From Streptomyces griseus subsp. griseus (lineage in GTDB: Bacteria; Actinomycetota; Actinomycetes; Streptomycetales; Streptomycetaceae): a stretch of DNA of 64,000 bases. The DNA lies in assembly GCF_000720255.1 (NCBI RefSeq), contig NZ_JOJE01000005.1, positions 572,769-636,768 of the forward strand, read 5' to 3'. Of the stretch, positions 42,314 to 50,871 are shown one piece after another. The notes under the pieces are model-generated. The model saw only the letters and a list, made by a program, of their open reading frames with translations. It was not told the origin of the DNA and searched no databases. Position numbers and translations under genes: made by a program. Numbering within the stretch: the stretch's first letter is position 1; the number at the start of each line of letters is the position of its first letter.

Positions 42314-43155
42314 GTGACGCATACGAGGTGGCCGTCCGCGCGGAGGCGACGCTCGGCGAGGGCCCGACCTGGGACGCCGCGGTCGGCCGCCTGATATGGA
42401 TCGACATACTCGGCTCCCGCATCCACACCTTCGACCCCGCCACCGGCCGGCGCACGGTCCGCACGACCGAGCAGCACATCGGCGCCGTCAAGCCCAGGGC
42501 CGGCGGGGGACTCGTCCTCAACCTGCGGGACGGCATCGGCCTCCTGGACCCCGACGACACGTTCCGCTGGCTCCACCACGAGCCCGTTCCCGGCCGCCGC
42601 GCCAACGACGCCGCCGTCGCCCCCGACGGCTCCCTCTGGGCCGGCACCATGCGCTACGACGAGGCCCCGGGCGGCGGCACCCTCTCCCGTGTCACGGGCG
42701 ACGGCACGGTCGAGGTGGTCCTCGACGACGTGGCGGTCAGCAACGGCACGGGCTGGAGCCCCGACGGCCGCCTCATGTACTACATCGACTCCCCGACCCG
42801 GCGCGTCGACGTCTTCGACTTCACCGACGGACGTGCCGTGAACCGACGGCCCCTCGTTGAGATCGAGGAGGGCGCCGGTTTCCCCGACGGCCTGACCGTC
42901 GACGCCGACGGCTGCGTATGGGTGGCCCTGTGGGAGGGCGCCGCGGTGCGCCGCTACACCCCGGCGGGCACGCTGGACCGCGTGATCGAACTCCCGGCCC
43001 CCCGGGTGACGGCCTGCGCGTTCGGCGGCGCGGACCTGTCCGACCTCTACATCACGACCGCTCGGGTAGGCCTGGCCACCCCTTCACCGCTGTCGGGTTC
43101 CCTGCTGGTGGTGCCGGGCGCGGGGAAGGGCTTGGCTCTGCCCGAATTCACGTAG
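42310..43155 (+). CDS. SMP-30/gluconolactonase family lactonase
   Basis: 281 residues forming a six-bladed propeller. Metal-site residues typical of the family are visible: Glu in TLGEGPTWD, Asn in GRRANDAAVAPDGSLWAG, Asn in VSNGTGWSPDG and Asp in GFPDGLTVDADG. It would hydrolyse a sugar lactone to its aldonic acid in the cytosol, for example in oxidative pentose or galactose breakdown. With the IclR partner and the arabinan genes 6 kb away, arabinonolactone is one possible substrate, but this is only context. Confidence 0.88.
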   Translation: MSDAYEVAVRAEATLGEGPTWDAAVGRLIWIDILGSRIHTFDPATGRRTVRTTEQHIGAVKPRAGGGLVLNLRDGIGLLDPDDTFRWLHHEPVPGRRANDAAVAPDGSLWAGTMRYDEAPGGGTLSRVTGDGTVEVVLDDVAVSNGTGWSPDGRLMYYIDSPTRRVDVFDFTDGRAVNRRPLVEIEEGAGFPDGLTVDADGCVWVALWEGAAVRRYTPAGTLDRVIELPAPRVTACAFGGADLSDLYITTARVGLATPSPLSGSLLVVPGAGKGLALPEFT

Positions 43156-43176
43156 AGCGCGTCCGTGGTTGCGGAC

Positions 43177-43515
43177 CTACTTGGGCAACTCGTCGCTCCA
43201 CGCCTGGCATTCGCCGTGGATGTCCTGAATGTCGCAATGCCGCATGCGCAGGTCGTCGTCCTTTTCCCGGTCCTGGAATTCGATGACGACCTTGTCTCCC
43301 TCGCTTCGACAGACGCCGATCTGCCGTTCGAAGTCGATCCCCATCTCGATGGGAAGGGCGAGACTGGCGATCACGTACTTGTGCTTCAGGCCCGGGTATT
43401 TCGCGAATACCTTCGCGACCTCGTCGAGGAAGGCGGTGTCTTCTTTGGGCTTGGTCTTCACGATGTCCCCGCTTTCTGGCGCGCTGCGCCAGTACAGTCC
43501 CCTGTTTTCAAGCAC
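43177..43515 (-). CDS. hypothetical protein downstream of the FAD oxidoreductase
   Basis: 112 residues if read from GTG 43515; GTG 43461 with GCGGGGAC upstream is an equally possible start, giving 94 residues. No signal peptide, no membrane segment. It is charged (TKPKEDTAFLDEVAKVFAKY, FQDREKDDDLRMRH) with two cysteines near the end (HCDIQDIHGECQAW). Codon choice is less GC-biased than neighbours, suggesting recent arrival. No family recognised. Confidence 0.5.
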   Translation of the reverse strand: MLENRGLYWRSAPESGDIVKTKPKEDTAFLDEVAKVFAKYPGLKHKYVIASLALPIEMGIDFERQIGVCRSEGDKVVIEFQDREKDDDLRMRHCDIQDIHGECQAWSDELPK

Positions 43516-43553
43516 AGCACCCGGGGTGAACCCCAGCAAGTCGAAGCGGACAC

Positions 43554-44948
43554 CTACGGCGTGCGGTCCAGTGCCCGCAAGACGTCTCGCTCCCCTTCCG
43601 TCAACGGAGGCCCCTCCAGCGCCGGCAGCAATGGTCCGTTCAGTACCGCCAGCAGCGTCCCCGGGCGGAACAGCCGCTCCGGTCCCGCTGTCAGGCTGGT
43701 GATGTCCCAGAGGGCGGCGGCCGCTTCGTAGGACCCGGTCGCCGCCCGCGTCAGGCGACGCGAGTACCGGGTGACCAGCCGGTCCGCGACGCTCGGCCGC
43801 CCGCCCCGCGTCCGCGGGTACCAGACGTCCTGCCCCACGGCCATCGCCCAGGCCGCCTCGACGGACCGCGCCACCCCCCGCTGCACCCGCCGCGCCAGCC
43901 CGTCGGCCCCCAGCCCGCCTCGCCGTATCTCGTCGTCCAGCACCCGCGCCCCCAGCGCGGCCACCGCCATCCCCTGCCCGTACGCCGGATTGAAGGTGGC
44001 CACCGCGTCCCCGAGCGCCACGAACCCCTCCGGCCACTCCCGCGCCTTCTCCAGATACCGCCGGGAGTTGCTGGTACTGCGGCTGATGTGCACGTCGGTC
44101 AACGGCTGCGCGCCGGAGACGAGCCGTCCCACGATGGGGTCGGGCAGATCGAGGGCGTAGCGGAGGAAGCCGTCCGGGTCGGCGGGCGGCTCCCCGCCCC
44201 GGGTTCCGGCGAGGCTCACCATCCACCGGCCGCCCTCGATCGGCAGGATCATCCCGCTGCGTCCCGGACGCCCCGCGTACGGGTCGGCCTGAAGTACCGT
44301 CAGGGGAAAGCGCTCGGCGCCCTCGGGCGTCCGGTACACGCGAGTGGCGTTGACGAGCCCGGAGTCGACGGTCCGCTCCTTCACGCCGGTCACCCCCAGG
44401 CCGCCCAGCCAGTGCGTCACACGGGAGCCGCGTCCACTGGCGTCGACGACGAAGTCCGCCTCAAGTGACGTATCCCCGTCAGCACTTGAGACGCGTACAC
44501 CGTCAACCCGACCGGCGTCACCGGTGAGTTCGACAACCGTCGCCCTGCGCACCTCGACCTTGGTGTGCGTCAGCACCGCGTCCCGCACGGCCCAGTCCAG
44601 CAACGCCCTGCTGCACGCGAACATGCGGGGACTCTCGTGCCGCCACCGCCGGAACCAGCCCTCGGGCGTCAGCGCCAGCATGCCCGAGCCGAGGGACAGC
44701 TCGTGCGCGCCCGCGTCGAGCAGATGCCGGCGCATGTCCACGCCGGGCACCAGGCCCTCCATGGCGGCCAGGCCCCCGGCCATCAGCAGGTGGGCGTGGC
44801 GCCCCTGCGGAAGACCCTTGCGGTGTTCGGGTTTGTCGGGCAGGTCGTCGCGGTCCAGGACGATCACCTCGTCCGTGGCGCCGGACAGCGCGGCCGCGGC
44901 CAGCATGCCGGCCAGGCCGGCACCGATGACTACAGCTCTCCGCGTCAT
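43554..44948 (-). CDS. FAD-dependent oxidoreductase (flavin monooxygenase fold)
   Basis: 464 residues from ATG 44948 with GAGGAG upstream. The dinucleotide-binding motif is GAGLAGMLAAAALSG at residue 9, and the second FAD motif GFVALGDAVATFNPAYGQGM lies near residue 290. A strongly conserved internal segment is GLPQGRHAHLLMAGG. This pattern is that of PHBH-type monooxygenases and geranylgeranyl-reductase-like enzymes. The substrate is unknown. The gene begins 14 bases after the third DUF6545-like gene, so it is probably the last member of that operon. Confidence 0.82.
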   Translation of the reverse strand: MTRRAVVIGAGLAGMLAAAALSGATDEVIVLDRDDLPDKPEHRKGLPQGRHAHLLMAGGLAAMEGLVPGVDMRRHLLDAGAHELSLGSGMLALTPEGWFRRWRHESPRMFACSRALLDWAVRDAVLTHTKVEVRRATVVELTGDAGRVDGVRVSSADGDTSLEADFVVDASGRGSRVTHWLGGLGVTGVKERTVDSGLVNATRVYRTPEGAERFPLTVLQADPYAGRPGRSGMILPIEGGRWMVSLAGTRGGEPPADPDGFLRYALDLPDPIVGRLVSGAQPLTDVHISRSTSNSRRYLEKAREWPEGFVALGDAVATFNPAYGQGMAVAALGARVLDDEIRRGGLGADGLARRVQRGVARSVEAAWAMAVGQDVWYPRTRGGRPSVADRLVTRYSRRLTRAATGSYEAAAALWDITSLTAGPERLFRPGTLLAVLNGPLLPALEGPPLTEGERDVLRALDRTP

Positions 44949-44962
44949 GGGGCTCCTCGTGT

Positions 44963-46141
44963 TCAGCCAGGGGTGACATTCACCGTACCTTCACGAACGG
45001 CGCCCGCGTGGGTCGACCGCGTGAGCGCCTGTGCCAGCTCGACCAGGCCGCCGGTACCGGAGACTTCGGTGGCGTACAGGCGGTACGTACTGGGCGTGGC
45101 CTGCGGTTGCTCCCGGCCTGCGGCGCGGCGCGCGGCGTCGGCCACCATGGCCGCCTCGGCGGCGACCCGGGCCCCGTGCGGGGCGTGCCCCGCACGCAGG
45201 GCGGCGTCCAGGGCCTGTTCGCGGACCCGGTCGTCGAAGTACGGGGCGAGCGCCAACAGGGCGTCGTGAATGGACACTTCACGCCAGCGCAGACGCGCCT
45301 GCGGAAGCTGCCACCAGGTGCTCGGCGGCTTCGGCGCGGTGGAGGCGAACCGCACCCCGGCCCACAGCGGGGCCAGTCTGCGGTGGTCGTCGAGGCTGTG
45401 CCAGTGGACCTGGGCGGCGGGCAGCAGCCGGGGCAGGACGAACCCGGCGGAGAACACCAGCGCGCCGAGCGACGCCATCGGCGGGGCGACGGTGGTGGAC
45501 AGGGCGTCGAGGTCGTGACCGGACCAACGGGCCACGACGGCCGTGTACTTGGTGAGCTGGAAGCCGCCCACGTCGAGCAGCGCGCCGGCCAGGATCAGCC
45601 ACAGTCCCGTCCGCAGCAGGCCGGTGACCTCACGGCCCCACTTCACGCACACCACGCACATCGCCAGCATGGCCGCGCTGTGCCCGAGCAGATAGAGCAC
45701 GATCATCTCGCGCATGTACGGCGTGTTCGCGTAGTACGTGTCGAGGTCGCGCAGCCGCTCCACATGCGCGTCGGCCAGCGTGAACAGCACGACGATGGCG
45801 AGGATCAGCGCGCCGTACGCGGCGACGGCCCGCAGCACCAGGCTCCGGATCCGCTCCGGGGAGCCGCCCCGCCAGTGGATCAGCAGGATGAGCAGCGAGC
45901 AGCTGTACGCGGAGAGCATCCCGTAGGTCAGCGGCGCACCGAAGTTGGGAATGCCGGTCAGGTCGTTGACGGCGGACAGCGTCAGCGGCGCGGAGCAGAC
46001 GAACACCACGGCGCCGAGGGTGATCGCCGCGCAGGTGGACACGGTCAGCGGACTCGGGGCGGCGGTGTGCGGCCTGTTGCGCAACAGCACGGCGCAGGCC
46101 AGCGCGGAGACGCCGGCCGCCAGATACACGACGAGGCTCAT
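44963..46141 (-). CDS. multi-pass membrane protein, MAB_1171c/DUF6545-like (paralogue C)
   Basis: 392 residues with about seven N-terminal membrane segments (LVVYLAAGVSALACAVLL, AITLGAVVFVCSAPLTLSAV and others) and a soluble C-terminal part of about 160 residues. Conserved with the two neighbours are DLTGIPNFGAPLTY, VERLRDLDTYYANTPYMREM and the block WSGHDLDALSTTVAPPMASL. The name putative transporter is attached to the family, but no transport motif is visible. The cytosolic tail (RWREVSIHDALLALAPYFDD) shares the same arrangement in all three paralogues. It follows paralogue B by 150 bases containing a GT-rich tract. Starts at ATG 46141. Confidence 0.8.
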   Translation of the reverse strand: MSLVVYLAAGVSALACAVLLRNRPHTAAPSPLTVSTCAAITLGAVVFVCSAPLTLSAVNDLTGIPNFGAPLTYGMLSAYSCSLLILLIHWRGGSPERIRSLVLRAVAAYGALILAIVVLFTLADAHVERLRDLDTYYANTPYMREMIVLYLLGHSAAMLAMCVVCVKWGREVTGLLRTGLWLILAGALLDVGGFQLTKYTAVVARWSGHDLDALSTTVAPPMASLGALVFSAGFVLPRLLPAAQVHWHSLDDHRRLAPLWAGVRFASTAPKPPSTWWQLPQARLRWREVSIHDALLALAPYFDDRVREQALDAALRAGHAPHGARVAAEAAMVADAARRAAGREQPQATPSTYRLYATEVSGTGGLVELAQALTRSTHAGAVREGTVNVTPG

Positions 46142-46210
46142 GCCCGGGAACTCCGTTCAGACGATCGTGCGGCAGTGGGGGGAAGGAGGGAGGTGCCGCG
46201 GACGGGCCGT

Positions 46211-46326
46211 GCCGTGCCCGTCGTGGTGGTGCCGGCGTGGGGGTGGGGTGTGGGTGTGGGTGTGGGGGCGGGGGTGTGGCGCGTGCGGGGCTCACGCCGT
46301 GCCCGTCGTGGTGGTGCCGGTGTGGG
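46211..46326. repeat. 31-bp direct repeat flanking a GT-rich tract
   Basis: GCCGTGCCCGTCGTGGTGGT begins both copies, at 46211-46241 and 46296-46326, with one mismatch over 31 bases. The second copy contains the last codons of paralogue B (TTTTGTA and its stop). Between them lies a G/T-rich low-complexity tract. It looks like a local duplication of the 3' end of the gene. Confidence 0.7.
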
Positions 46327-47473
46327 CGCGGGCGGCCGCGACGAGGGGGGACGTGGTCAACGCGTCGGCGATGTGTACGAGAATGGCCGGGCAGGGGGCC
46401 CCGTCCCGGAAGCGGTCTGCCTCCTCGAGCGGGGCGAGGGGTCTTTCCCGGTGGCGTTCCTCCACGACGGCCGCGGCGATGACCGCGGCCCACGCGGTGG
46501 CCTCGGCCCGCTCGGTGTCCCCGGTCGCCTGCGCCTCGGCCTCCAGGGTCCGCTCGTACAGGGCTGGGTCGAAGAACGTGTCCAGGCTGCTCAGCGCGTT
46601 GTGGATGGTGGTCTGCCGCCATACGAGGCGGGTCGTGGGGGAGGCCAGGCGCGGCCGGGGCAGCCGCAGGGCCCGGCGGGTGAGGACCTCGTTCAGCTCC
46701 CGCTCCAGCGGTTCCAGACGCACGTAGTCCCGCCGCGTCCGCTGCCGGTCCGTCAGCCGGGGCCCGGCCAGCGGGATCAGGATGCCCGCGACCGTCATCA
46801 GGGCGCCGAGTCCGGCGGCGGCCGGCGAGACGGTCGTACCGAGCCCCGACCAGTCCCGGCCGCCCCAGCGGGCGGCCACGGCGGCCAGCTTGGTCACGCT
46901 GTACCCGGAGTTGCACAGCGTCCCGACGCCCAGGGTGACCAGGCCCGCGCGCAGCCAGCCGTCCACCTCGCGGGCCCAGCGCAGCGCCGCCACCGTGGTG
47001 ACGCTGACGGCGGCGAGGTGGCCGACCAGGTACAGCACGATCATCTCGGCGAGGTACGGCGTCGTCGCGTAGTAGGTGTCGAGGTCGGTACGGCGCTCCA
47101 CGGGCGCGTCGCCCAGGGCGAACATCGTGGCGATGCCGAGCAGCACGAACGCGTACGCCACGACCCAGCGCCGGGTGGTGCGGTGCACGTGCGGTCCGCC
47201 GCGCCAGTAGACGATGAGGATCTGGGAGGCGGCGCTGTACGCGGTGATCGACGCGTACGTCAGCGGCGCGGCCAGGTTGGGGATGCCGCTGAGGTCGTTG
47301 ACGGCGGCGACCGTCGGCTCCGCGCCGAGGAAGAAGCAGACGCCGGCGAGCCCCAGGACCGCGCAGATGGCCCGGAGGTAGGGGTCGCGCCGGTGCCGTA
47401 CGAGGTCGGGGGCCTTGACCACCAGGCCGAGCCACAGCACGCCACAGCTGACGTAGTTGATCAAGCCGTTCAT
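46292..47473 (-). CDS. multi-pass membrane protein, MAB_1171c/DUF6545-like (paralogue B)
   Basis: 393 residues from ATG 47473, which overlaps the metallopeptidase stop by four bases. It has about seven membrane segments (YVSCGVLWLGLVVKAPDLV, AICAVLGLAGVCFFLGA and others), the shared blocks DLSGIPNLAAPLTYASI and PVERRTDLDTYYATTPYLAE, and the cytosolic tail with WRQTTIHNALSSLDTFFDP. It is clearly homologous to the genes on either side but diverged. The C-terminal ARAHTGTTTTGTA is low-complexity and is duplicated downstream in DNA. Function unknown. Confidence 0.8.
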   Translation of the reverse strand: MNGLINYVSCGVLWLGLVVKAPDLVRHRRDPYLRAICAVLGLAGVCFFLGAEPTVAAVNDLSGIPNLAAPLTYASITAYSAASQILIVYWRGGPHVHRTTRRWVVAYAFVLLGIATMFALGDAPVERRTDLDTYYATTPYLAEMIVLYLVGHLAAVSVTTVAALRWAREVDGWLRAGLVTLGVGTLCNSGYSVTKLAAVAARWGGRDWSGLGTTVSPAAAGLGALMTVAGILIPLAGPRLTDRQRTRRDYVRLEPLERELNEVLTRRALRLPRPRLASPTTRLVWRQTTIHNALSSLDTFFDPALYERTLEAEAQATGDTERAEATAWAAVIAAAVVEERHRERPLAPLEEADRFRDGAPCPAILVHIADALTTSPLVAAARAHTGTTTTGTA

Positions 47474-48000
47474 CTTCGTGTCCCGCGGTAGTTGAGGGCG
47501 GCTCCGATGCGCCCGGCGATGTCCTGGGCGCCGTCGCCCGCAGTGGCGTCCGCCTCCAGCCAGGGCCGTAGCCGTCCGCTCATGAGCATGCCGAACCGGT
47601 CGGCCTCCTGCTCGTCGGCGAGGCTGAAGTCCGTGCGCGCGGCGACGGGTACGGGGCTGCCGTCGTGGGTCGCCGCCGTCGGGGAGTCCGCACCCTGCTG
47701 GTGCATGTGCCACACCTCGTGGCAGAAGATCACGATCTGGTGCCACGCGGCGGCCCGCCGGTCGACGACGACGATGTCGTGCGCCTCGCCCTCCAGCCAG
47801 AGCCCACTCGCGGTGTGCGGCGGGAACACTTCCCGGCGCACGACGACCTCACGGCCCCGCCACCGGCTGACGGAGTCGACGAGCGCGTCGAACAGGGCCT
47901 CGGGATCCGCCGGCACCGGCACCCGCATGGGTCCGATGAGCACGCCGGCGAGCCGGCGCATCTCCTTTTTCCTGCGCACCGCTTCCATGTTCCAGCCCAT
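47470..48000 (-). CDS. ImmA/IrrE (M78) family metallopeptidase
   Basis: 176 residues from ATG 48000, with GAGG six bases upstream; a GTG at 48021 overlapping the previous stop is the alternative, but its GGAG touches the codon. The zinc motif is HEVWH in IVIFCHEVWHMHQQG, and DEQEADRFGMLM supplies the downstream glutamate. Such enzymes cleave repressors in phage-like and stress systems (ImmA, IrrE/PprI) or serve as the toxin-side partner of an XRE protein. No XRE gene is adjacent. It is coupled at its end to paralogue B (ATGA), and sits between two DUF6545-like genes, so its substrate may be a membrane protein tail or an unlinked regulator. Confidence 0.82.
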   Translation of the reverse strand: MGWNMEAVRRKKEMRRLAGVLIGPMRVPVPADPEALFDALVDSVSRWRGREVVVRREVFPPHTASGLWLEGEAHDIVVVDRRAAAWHQIVIFCHEVWHMHQQGADSPTAATHDGSPVPVAARTDFSLADEQEADRFGMLMSGRLRPWLEADATAGDGAQDIAGRIGAALNYRGTRR

Positions 48001-48017
48001 GCGTTGCCTCAGTTGCC

Positions 48018-49259
48018 TCACCTCCGGTGCGGCAGCGGCGAACCGGCCGCCTCCGCCGCGGCGGCCGCCCGGGTGCGTACCGCGTCGATGACCTCGGGCC
48101 GGCGCAGGGCCCGGGAGACCGCCCCGATCTCCCGCAGCAGCTCCGTGGTGTCCGGGCCCCCCGGCTCGTCCCCGCCCGCCGCGCGCTCCCGTGACTTTCC
48201 GCCGCCGACCGCTTCGACGGCTTCCAGGATGGCCACCGCCGCGGCCAGCGCCTTCGCCCGCGCCGGGCCGTGTCCGAGGTCCAGCGCGGCGGCGTACGAG
48301 CGTGCGCGCAGCTCCTCGTCGAGGTGCCGGGCCAGTGGGAGCAGTACGTCGCGGATGAACGTCTCCCTGCGGATCAGGCGCAGTTCGGGCGCGGCGCGCA
48401 GCGGAAGGGGCGCGTTGTGGCCGTCGACGGTCCGCATCAGCTGGTAGAGCGGCCGCAGTTCACGGTGGGCGAGCCGCACCCGCCGGCGGTCGTGCAGGTA
48501 CTGGCCGGCGTGCGGCAGGATGAAGCCGACCGCGATCAGGACGGCCGACAGACAGGCCACGGGCGGGGCCACGTCGGTGCTCAGCCGGTCCAGGTCGTGA
48601 CCGGTCCAACGGGCCACCACCGCGGTGAGTTTGGCGGCGTCGAAGACCAACTGGGTCGCGTAGCCCAGGCCCAGGAACTTCAGCCCCCAGCGCAGCCAGG
48701 CGTCGAGGCCGTCGGTGCGCACCCAGTTCCACAGCAGCCTCGAGGTGATCACCGTGGCCAGGGTGTGCGCGAGCAGATAGAGCAGGATCTCCTCGCGCAT
48801 GAACGGGGTGTCGGCGTAGTAGGTGTCCAGGTCCCGCAGCCGCTCCACGGGGGTGTCGGCGAGCGCGAACAGTACCCACAGGGCGACGATCACGCCCGAG
48901 TACACGGAGATCACCCACCGCATGGCCCGGCGGGTGGCGCCGGAGCGGTCGGACAGGCCGTTGCGCCAGGCGATGATCAGCAGCAGGCAGGAGCCGCAGA
49001 AGGCGGTGAGCAGCGAATAGACCCAGGGCGCCGAGATGTTGGGCACGCCGGTGACCCGGTTGGTCCAGGCGATCGTCGAGGGCGTCACGAAGACGAAGAC
49101 ACAGCAGGCGAGGAGCAGCAGTCCGCCGACCGCGCGCAGCAGGGGTTCCTTCCACAGCCGGATGATCGTGGGCAGTTTGATCGCCAGCGCGACGGCGAGG
49201 ACCCCGGTCGGGATCCAGAAGGAGACGGAGGACTCGCTGATCTCCAGCGCCAGGGTCAC
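48018..49259 (-). CDS. multi-pass membrane protein, MAB_1171c/DUF6545-like (paralogue A)
   Basis: 413 residues from GTG 49259 with GGAGGGGGGAG upstream. Seven or so membrane segments (FWIPTGVLAVALAIKLPTII, AVGGLLLLACCVFVFVTP and others) precede a 170-residue cytosolic tail. Shared blocks are VTGVPNISAPWVYSL, PVERLRDLDTYYADTPFMRE, WTGHDLDRLSTDVAPPVACL and RRETFIRDVLLPLARHLDE. It is the first gene of the operon that continues with the M78 peptidase and paralogues B and C. It is divergent from the sugar ABC operon. Confidence 0.8.
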   Translation of the reverse strand: MTLALEISESSVSFWIPTGVLAVALAIKLPTIIRLWKEPLLRAVGGLLLLACCVFVFVTPSTIAWTNRVTGVPNISAPWVYSLLTAFCGSCLLLIIAWRNGLSDRSGATRRAMRWVISVYSGVIVALWVLFALADTPVERLRDLDTYYADTPFMREEILLYLLAHTLATVITSRLLWNWVRTDGLDAWLRWGLKFLGLGYATQLVFDAAKLTAVVARWTGHDLDRLSTDVAPPVACLSAVLIAVGFILPHAGQYLHDRRRVRLAHRELRPLYQLMRTVDGHNAPLPLRAAPELRLIRRETFIRDVLLPLARHLDEELRARSYAAALDLGHGPARAKALAAAVAILEAVEAVGGGKSRERAAGGDEPGGPDTTELLREIGAVSRALRRPEVIDAVRTRAAAAAEAAGSPLPHRR

Positions 49260-49409
49260 GGGCGTCGCTCCCCCCTCCTCGCCGTCCTTCGGCCGCGCGG
49301 CAGCCGATCCGAGGTTACGCGTCCTGAACTGTCCGCGTCATGCGATCCGATGGCCATAGTTCAGCCGGAAACCATCGCTCGGTGAACGAAGTTCACGACA
49401 GCTGCCTAT

Positions 49410-49423
49410 AGAAAGCGCTCTCA
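49410..49423. promoter_or_regulatory. LacI-type (cre-like) operator
   Basis: AGAAAGCGCTCTCA agrees with the LacI-family consensus TGWAANCGNTNWCA at all but the first base. It lies 18 bases upstream of the -35 box of the sugar ABC operon. LacI regulators commonly govern streptomycete sugar import operons. No LacI gene is within the window. Confidence 0.5.
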
Positions 49424-49441
49424 TAAGTCCTGTCAAAACCA

Positions 49442-49470
49442 TTGACTCGAACGCCCTTCGATTTTACGGT
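49442..49470 (+). promoter_or_regulatory. candidate promoter of the sugar ABC operon
   Basis: TTGACT (49442-49447) and TACGGT (49465-49470) are 17 bases apart, 51 bases before the first start codon. This is a good match to the housekeeping sigma pattern. Confidence 0.55.
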
Positions 49471-49521
49471 CCGTTCGAAGTTACGAGCACTTTCCGAAAT
49501 GTCGAACAGTAAGGGCAGGGA

Positions 49522-50871
49522 ATGGAACGACCCGGCCTCACTCGCAGGCAACTACTCGCCGCCACCGGCGGCTTGGCGGTCGCGGGCAGCTTCGGTTTCG
49601 CCGCTCTCGGCACCGGCGCCGACGCACTCGCCTCCAGCGCGGACACCCGCGTTCGCTACTGGAACCTCTTCAGCGGTGGCGACGGCGCCAACATGATCGC
49701 GATGCTGGACGCCTTCCGAAAGGCGAACCCCGCCATCGACGTCAAGGACTCCACCCTCCAGTGGGGCAACCCCTTCTACACCAAGCTCGCCATGGCAGCC
49801 GCCGGCAACCGCGCCCCCGACCTCGGCGTCATGCACCTCGGCCGGGTCACCGGCTTCTCACCCGGCCGCCTCCTGGACCCCTGGGACGCCGACCTGCTCG
49901 CCAAGTACGGCGTACGCGAAGAGGACTTCAACCCCGCGCTGTGGAAGCGCGCCGTCATCGACGGCAAGCTCTACGCCCTCCCGCTCGACATCCACGTCCA
50001 ACTCTGCTTCTACCGCAAGGACGTACTGAGGAAGGCGGGCCTGCTCGGCGACGACGGCAGGATGATCCCGGTCACCTCCACCGACGAGTGGTTCGACGTC
50101 CTGAAGAAGGCCAAGGCGGTCCAGAAGAAGGGGCTCCAGACGATCGGTCTGTGGACCAACGACCAGAACTTCCAGTGGTGGTTCTTCGTCGCCTTCTACA
50201 CCCAGCTCGGCGGCCGGTGGTTCGACGACGCCAACACCGAGGTCCTCTTCGACACCGACAAGGCCACCCAGGTCCTGGAGTTCCTCCGCAAGCACGTCAC
50301 CGACGGGTACGTCATCCCCGGCGCCCCCACCGGCGAACAGTTCATCAACGGCGCACCCTTCACCTGGGAGGGCAACTGGTCCGTGCCGGTCTTCTCCGGC
50401 GCGAAGCTGGACTACGGCGCGACCCCGCTGCCGCCCGTCTTCGGCAAGCAGGCCACCCACGCCGAGTCGCACGCCTTCGTCCTGCCCCACCAGTCCGGAC
50501 GCGGCGGCGCCGCCAACGAGGGCGCGCACCAACTCGCCGCCTACGTCGTCAAGCACGCCCTCCAGTGGGCGGCCGGCGGTCACATCCCCGCGTACACGCC
50601 GACGCTCTCCACGGCCGCGTACAAGAAGCTCACCCCGCAGAACGAGTACGCGAGCGCCATGGACCACCAGGCCACCGAACCGAAGGTGTGGTTCGCGGGC
50701 TCCACGGGCGTGCTCGCCCAGGACCTCGGCCCGGTCGTCGTCTCCTCGACGATGGGCTCCGCCAAGCCGGCGTCGGTGGCCCAGACGATGAAGAAACACC
50801 TCACCAAGCTTCTCGCCTCGAAGAACCCGATGGACGGCAGGACCGCCGCGCAGGGAGGTGCGGTCGCATGA
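49522..50871 (+). CDS. ABC transporter sugar-binding lipoprotein or secreted protein
   Basis: 449 residues from ATG 49522 (AGGGCAGGGA upstream). The N-terminus has a twin-arginine-like signal (LTRRQLLAATGGLAVAGSFG) ending near ALASSA; no lipobox cysteine is evident. The mature protein is a cluster-B/MalE-type binding protein (VRYWNLFSGGDGANMIAMLD, NGAPFTWEGNWSVPVFSGA). It should bind an oligosaccharide outside the membrane and deliver it to the two permeases that follow with ATGA overlaps. Linkage to GH43 and GH51 enzymes points to arabino-oligosaccharides. No ATPase gene is present; a shared ATPase such as MsiK is likely. Confidence 0.9.
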   Translation: MERPGLTRRQLLAATGGLAVAGSFGFAALGTGADALASSADTRVRYWNLFSGGDGANMIAMLDAFRKANPAIDVKDSTLQWGNPFYTKLAMAAAGNRAPDLGVMHLGRVTGFSPGRLLDPWDADLLAKYGVREEDFNPALWKRAVIDGKLYALPLDIHVQLCFYRKDVLRKAGLLGDDGRMIPVTSTDEWFDVLKKAKAVQKKGLQTIGLWTNDQNFQWWFFVAFYTQLGGRWFDDANTEVLFDTDKATQVLEFLRKHVTDGYVIPGAPTGEQFINGAPFTWEGNWSVPVFSGAKLDYGATPLPPVFGKQATHAESHAFVLPHQSGRGGAANEGAHQLAAYVVKHALQWAAGGHIPAYTPTLSTAAYKKLTPQNEYASAMDHQATEPKVWFAGSTGVLAQDLGPVVVSSTMGSAKPASVAQTMKKHLTKLLASKNPMDGRTAAQGGAVA

